A DNA stretch of 45,677 bases from an uncultured Lachnospiraceae bacterium (GTDB lineage Bacteria; Bacillota; Clostridia; Lachnospirales; Lachnospiraceae): positions 1 to 45,677 of the forward strand of contig CADBPM010000022.1 in the NCBI GenBank assembly GCA_902796595.1. The letters run 5' to 3'. The translations under genes and the position numbers were made by a program. The number at the start of each line of letters is the position of its first letter. Within the stretch, counting starts at the first letter, position 1. Below, piece after piece: positions 43,990 through 45,677 of this stretch. The notes under the pieces are model-generated. The model was given only the letters and a program-made list of their open reading frames with translations. It ran no database searches and had not been told where the DNA came from.

Positions 43990-45549
43990 ATGGAAAATAT
44001 TAAAGAAGTACCGACAAATATCTTTGTTTCAGACGAGGATTTTATTGCAGTAAGAAATGCCGCTCCGGAAACAGAACCGGAAAGACAGCACTATTTTATC
44101 GACAAGGCATGCGATGCTCTAAAAAGAGTAGTTGCAAATGTCGGAAGAGAGCTTACATTTAACTGTATAACTTTTGGATGTCAAATGAATGCAAGAGACT
44201 CTGAAAAGATTTCCGGTATACTTGAAAAGATCGGCTTTGTAAAGAGTGATAAGATCGAATCAGATTTTGTTATCCTGAATACCTGTACAGTAAGAGAAAA
44301 CGCAGATCTTAAGGTTTATGGAAATCTCGGATATCTGAAAAAATGTCGGGAAAACAATCCTGATATGATCATAGCCCTTTGCGGATGTATGATGCAGGAG
44401 GGAACAGTAGTAGAAAAATTAAAGGAAAGCTATTCCTTTGTTGACCTTATCTACGGTACGCATAATATATATAAGCTTGGTGAGCTTGTCTTTGAAATGC
44501 TTGCGGACAAGGCTTATCTTGCTGCAAATCCTGTAAAGAAAAACGGCAAGTTGAAGATAAAGCACAACATGCTTATCGATATCTGGAAGGACAGTGATAA
44601 GATTGTAGAGGAACTTCCGGATGACAGAAAATACAGTTTCAAGGCTTCTGTAAATATAACTTACGGCTGTGATAATTTCTGCAGTTATTGTATCGTTCCT
44701 TATGTAAGAGGACGTGAAAGAAGCAGAAGACCGGAGGATATCGTAAAAGAAGTAGAATGTCTTGCAAAACAGGGTGTTATCGAAGTTATGCTTCTTGGTC
44801 AGAATGTGAATTCCTATGGAAAAGGAATCACAATGGCAGACGGAAGCCCTGCTACATTTGCAAAACTCTTGAAGATGATAGAAAAGATAGACGGAATAAA
44901 AAGGATCCGCTTTATGACGCCGCACCCTAAGGATTTTCCTGATGAGCTTATTGATGTTATTGCAGATTCGGAAAAAATCTGCCATCATATTCATCTTCCT
45001 TTGCAGTCTGGAAGTACCAAAGTGCTGAAGGACATGAACCGTCGTTACACAAAAGAACGCTACCTTGACCTTGCTCTTAAGATAAGAGAGCGTATTTCTG
45101 ATGCAGCTATCACAACTGATATCATAGTAGGTTTCCCAGGCGAAACAGAGGAAGATTTTAACGAAACCCTTGATGTAATTAAAAAAGTACGCTATCAGGC
45201 GGCATATATGTTTGAATATTCAAAGAGAACCGGAACACTTGCAGCTTCAATGGAAAATCAGGTTCCTGCTGATGTGGTAAAGAACAGGTTCGAAAGACTT
45301 ATGAAAACAGTTGGTGAATTTTCCGACTCAGGTCTTGCCGATGCTGTTGGAAAGACAATGGAGGTTCTTGCTGAGGATATAGATAAAGAGGATGAAAAAC
45401 TTGTAACAGGTAGATTAAAGACAAATGTGCTTGTTCATTTTTCACTGCCTGATAATAAAACCCCCTCAGATGTTATCGGAAAACTTGTAAATGTAAAAAT
45501 AACTGAAAATAAGGGATTTTACCTGCTTGGAATGATGGAGAATGACTGA
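43990..45549 (+). CDS. miaB: tRNA-2-methylthio-N6-isopentenyladenosine synthase
   Basis: A 519-residue radical SAM enzyme that adds the 2-methylthio group to A37 of tRNAs reading codons beginning with U. N-terminal iron-sulfur cysteines are Cys64, Cys99 and Cys133; radical SAM cysteines are 227, 231 and 234 in YGCDNFCSYC. A TRAM domain forms the C-terminus. The ATG at 43990 is chosen over a TTG at 43978 because GGAG (43980-43983) precedes it. It carries an N-terminal extension of about 55 residues. The stop is followed by an ATG overlap (TGATG), but that frame closes inside repeat R2. Confidence 0.95.
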   Translation: MENIKEVPTNIFVSDEDFIAVRNAAPETEPERQHYFIDKACDALKRVVANVGRELTFNCITFGCQMNARDSEKISGILEKIGFVKSDKIESDFVILNTCTVRENADLKVYGNLGYLKKCRENNPDMIIALCGCMMQEGTVVEKLKESYSFVDLIYGTHNIYKLGELVFEMLADKAYLAANPVKKNGKLKIKHNMLIDIWKDSDKIVEELPDDRKYSFKASVNITYGCDNFCSYCIVPYVRGRERSRRPEDIVKEVECLAKQGVIEVMLLGQNVNSYGKGITMADGSPATFAKLLKMIEKIDGIKRIRFMTPHPKDFPDELIDVIADSEKICHHIHLPLQSGSTKVLKDMNRRYTKERYLDLALKIRERISDAAITTDIIVGFPGETEEDFNETLDVIKKVRYQAAYMFEYSKRTGTLAASMENQVPADVVKNRFERLMKTVGEFSDSGLADAVGKTMEVLAEDIDKEDEKLVTGRLKTNVLVHFSLPDNKTPSDVIGKLVNVKITENKGFYLLGMMEND

Positions 45550-45588
45550 TGCTACAAAGGATGTCTTATGAGGGAAGTTTTATAGCAT

Positions 45589-45677
45589 TATTTATAGTAA
45601 GCGAAGAAAATAATTGCGGATAGAGCAAGTCTATCCAGCATTAATTCTCGGCGACGTTTATCGTAAACGAAATTACT
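45589..45677 (-). repeat. R2 palindromic repeat, copy 2 (inverted, reaches window end)
   Basis: Reverse complement of copy 1 at 24426-24514, matching over the full length shown; only the central hairpin differs. Here the core is GGATAGA-GCAAG-TCTATCC, a perfect 7-bp stem. It begins 40 bases after the miaB stop. The window ends where the 15-bp inverted repeat seen beside copy 1 would begin, so that part is unseen. Confidence 0.8.

Noticed and set aside
45549..45625. Possible next gene starting at the TGATG overlap after miaB (24 codons)
   Set aside because: The frame ends inside repeat R2 and the sequence does not resemble MutS or any expected neighbour.

Overview
The window looks like core chromosome of a low-to-medium GC Gram-positive anaerobe of the Clostridia, most likely a Lachnospiraceae-type gut or rumen bacterium. 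This is inferred from gene content (RecU resolvase, CarD, a short HisG with HisZ, a flavodiiron protein, the phoH / pgpH-position / ybeY cluster, a UPF0210-ACT pair, glycogen synthase); no marker gene fixes the genus. Nearly all genes lie on the + strand in tightly packed operons with stop/start overlaps (TGATG, ATGA, TAAATG). TTG start codons are frequent (alpha-galactosidase, hisG, alaS, phoH).

Layout. 1-3.6 kb: a GH36 alpha-galactosidase (- strand) facing an AraC-type regulator, then a tRNA-Leu(CAA) on the - strand. 3.7-5.5 kb: CarD, a cyclophilin and a small zinc-finger membrane protein. 5.4-19 kb: a long run of DNA, RNA and cell-cycle housekeeping genes (polA, coaE, an FtsA-like ATPase, a WalJ-type nuclease, ACT + UPF0210, a small alarmone synthetase, RsmF-like methyltransferase, two pseudouridine synthases, recU). 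19-24.3 kb: flavodiiron protein, glutaredoxin-like protein, MATE exporter and a fused FeoA-FeoB iron transporter. 24.3-26.9 kb: glgA, set between two direct copies of a structured repeat. 26.9-31.8 kb: histidine genes hisZ-G-D-B-IE, behind a strong promoter and a palindromic candidate operator. 31.9-45.5 kb: alaS, rpsU (S21), phoH, a degenerate PgpH-like membrane protein, ybeY, a YerB-like lipoprotein, two flavoproteins, 5-formyl-THF cyclo-ligase, proA and miaB.

The gene complement is mostly ordinary; the unusual material is in the spaces between genes and in a few altered proteins. Three unrelated palindromic repeat families sit in the gaps: R1 (1-141 and 16691-16856), R2 (24426-24514 and, inverted, 45589-45677) and R3 (24511-24655 and 26515-26660). 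R3 folds into a long hairpin ending in a T-run, and its two copies show compensatory base changes, which is evidence of selection on RNA structure. R1 shows one such change. R1 copies abut or form the 3' ends of genes.

The protein at the pgpH locus keeps the seven-helix and HD-domain outline but has lost nearly all metal-binding residues. The HisIE protein carries an extra, apparently degenerate HisA/HisF-like barrel. A 43-base piece matching the end of hisZ lies upstream of glgA, next to an R3 copy, and looks like a rearrangement scar. I see no CRISPR array, prophage, transposase, or defence or toxin system.
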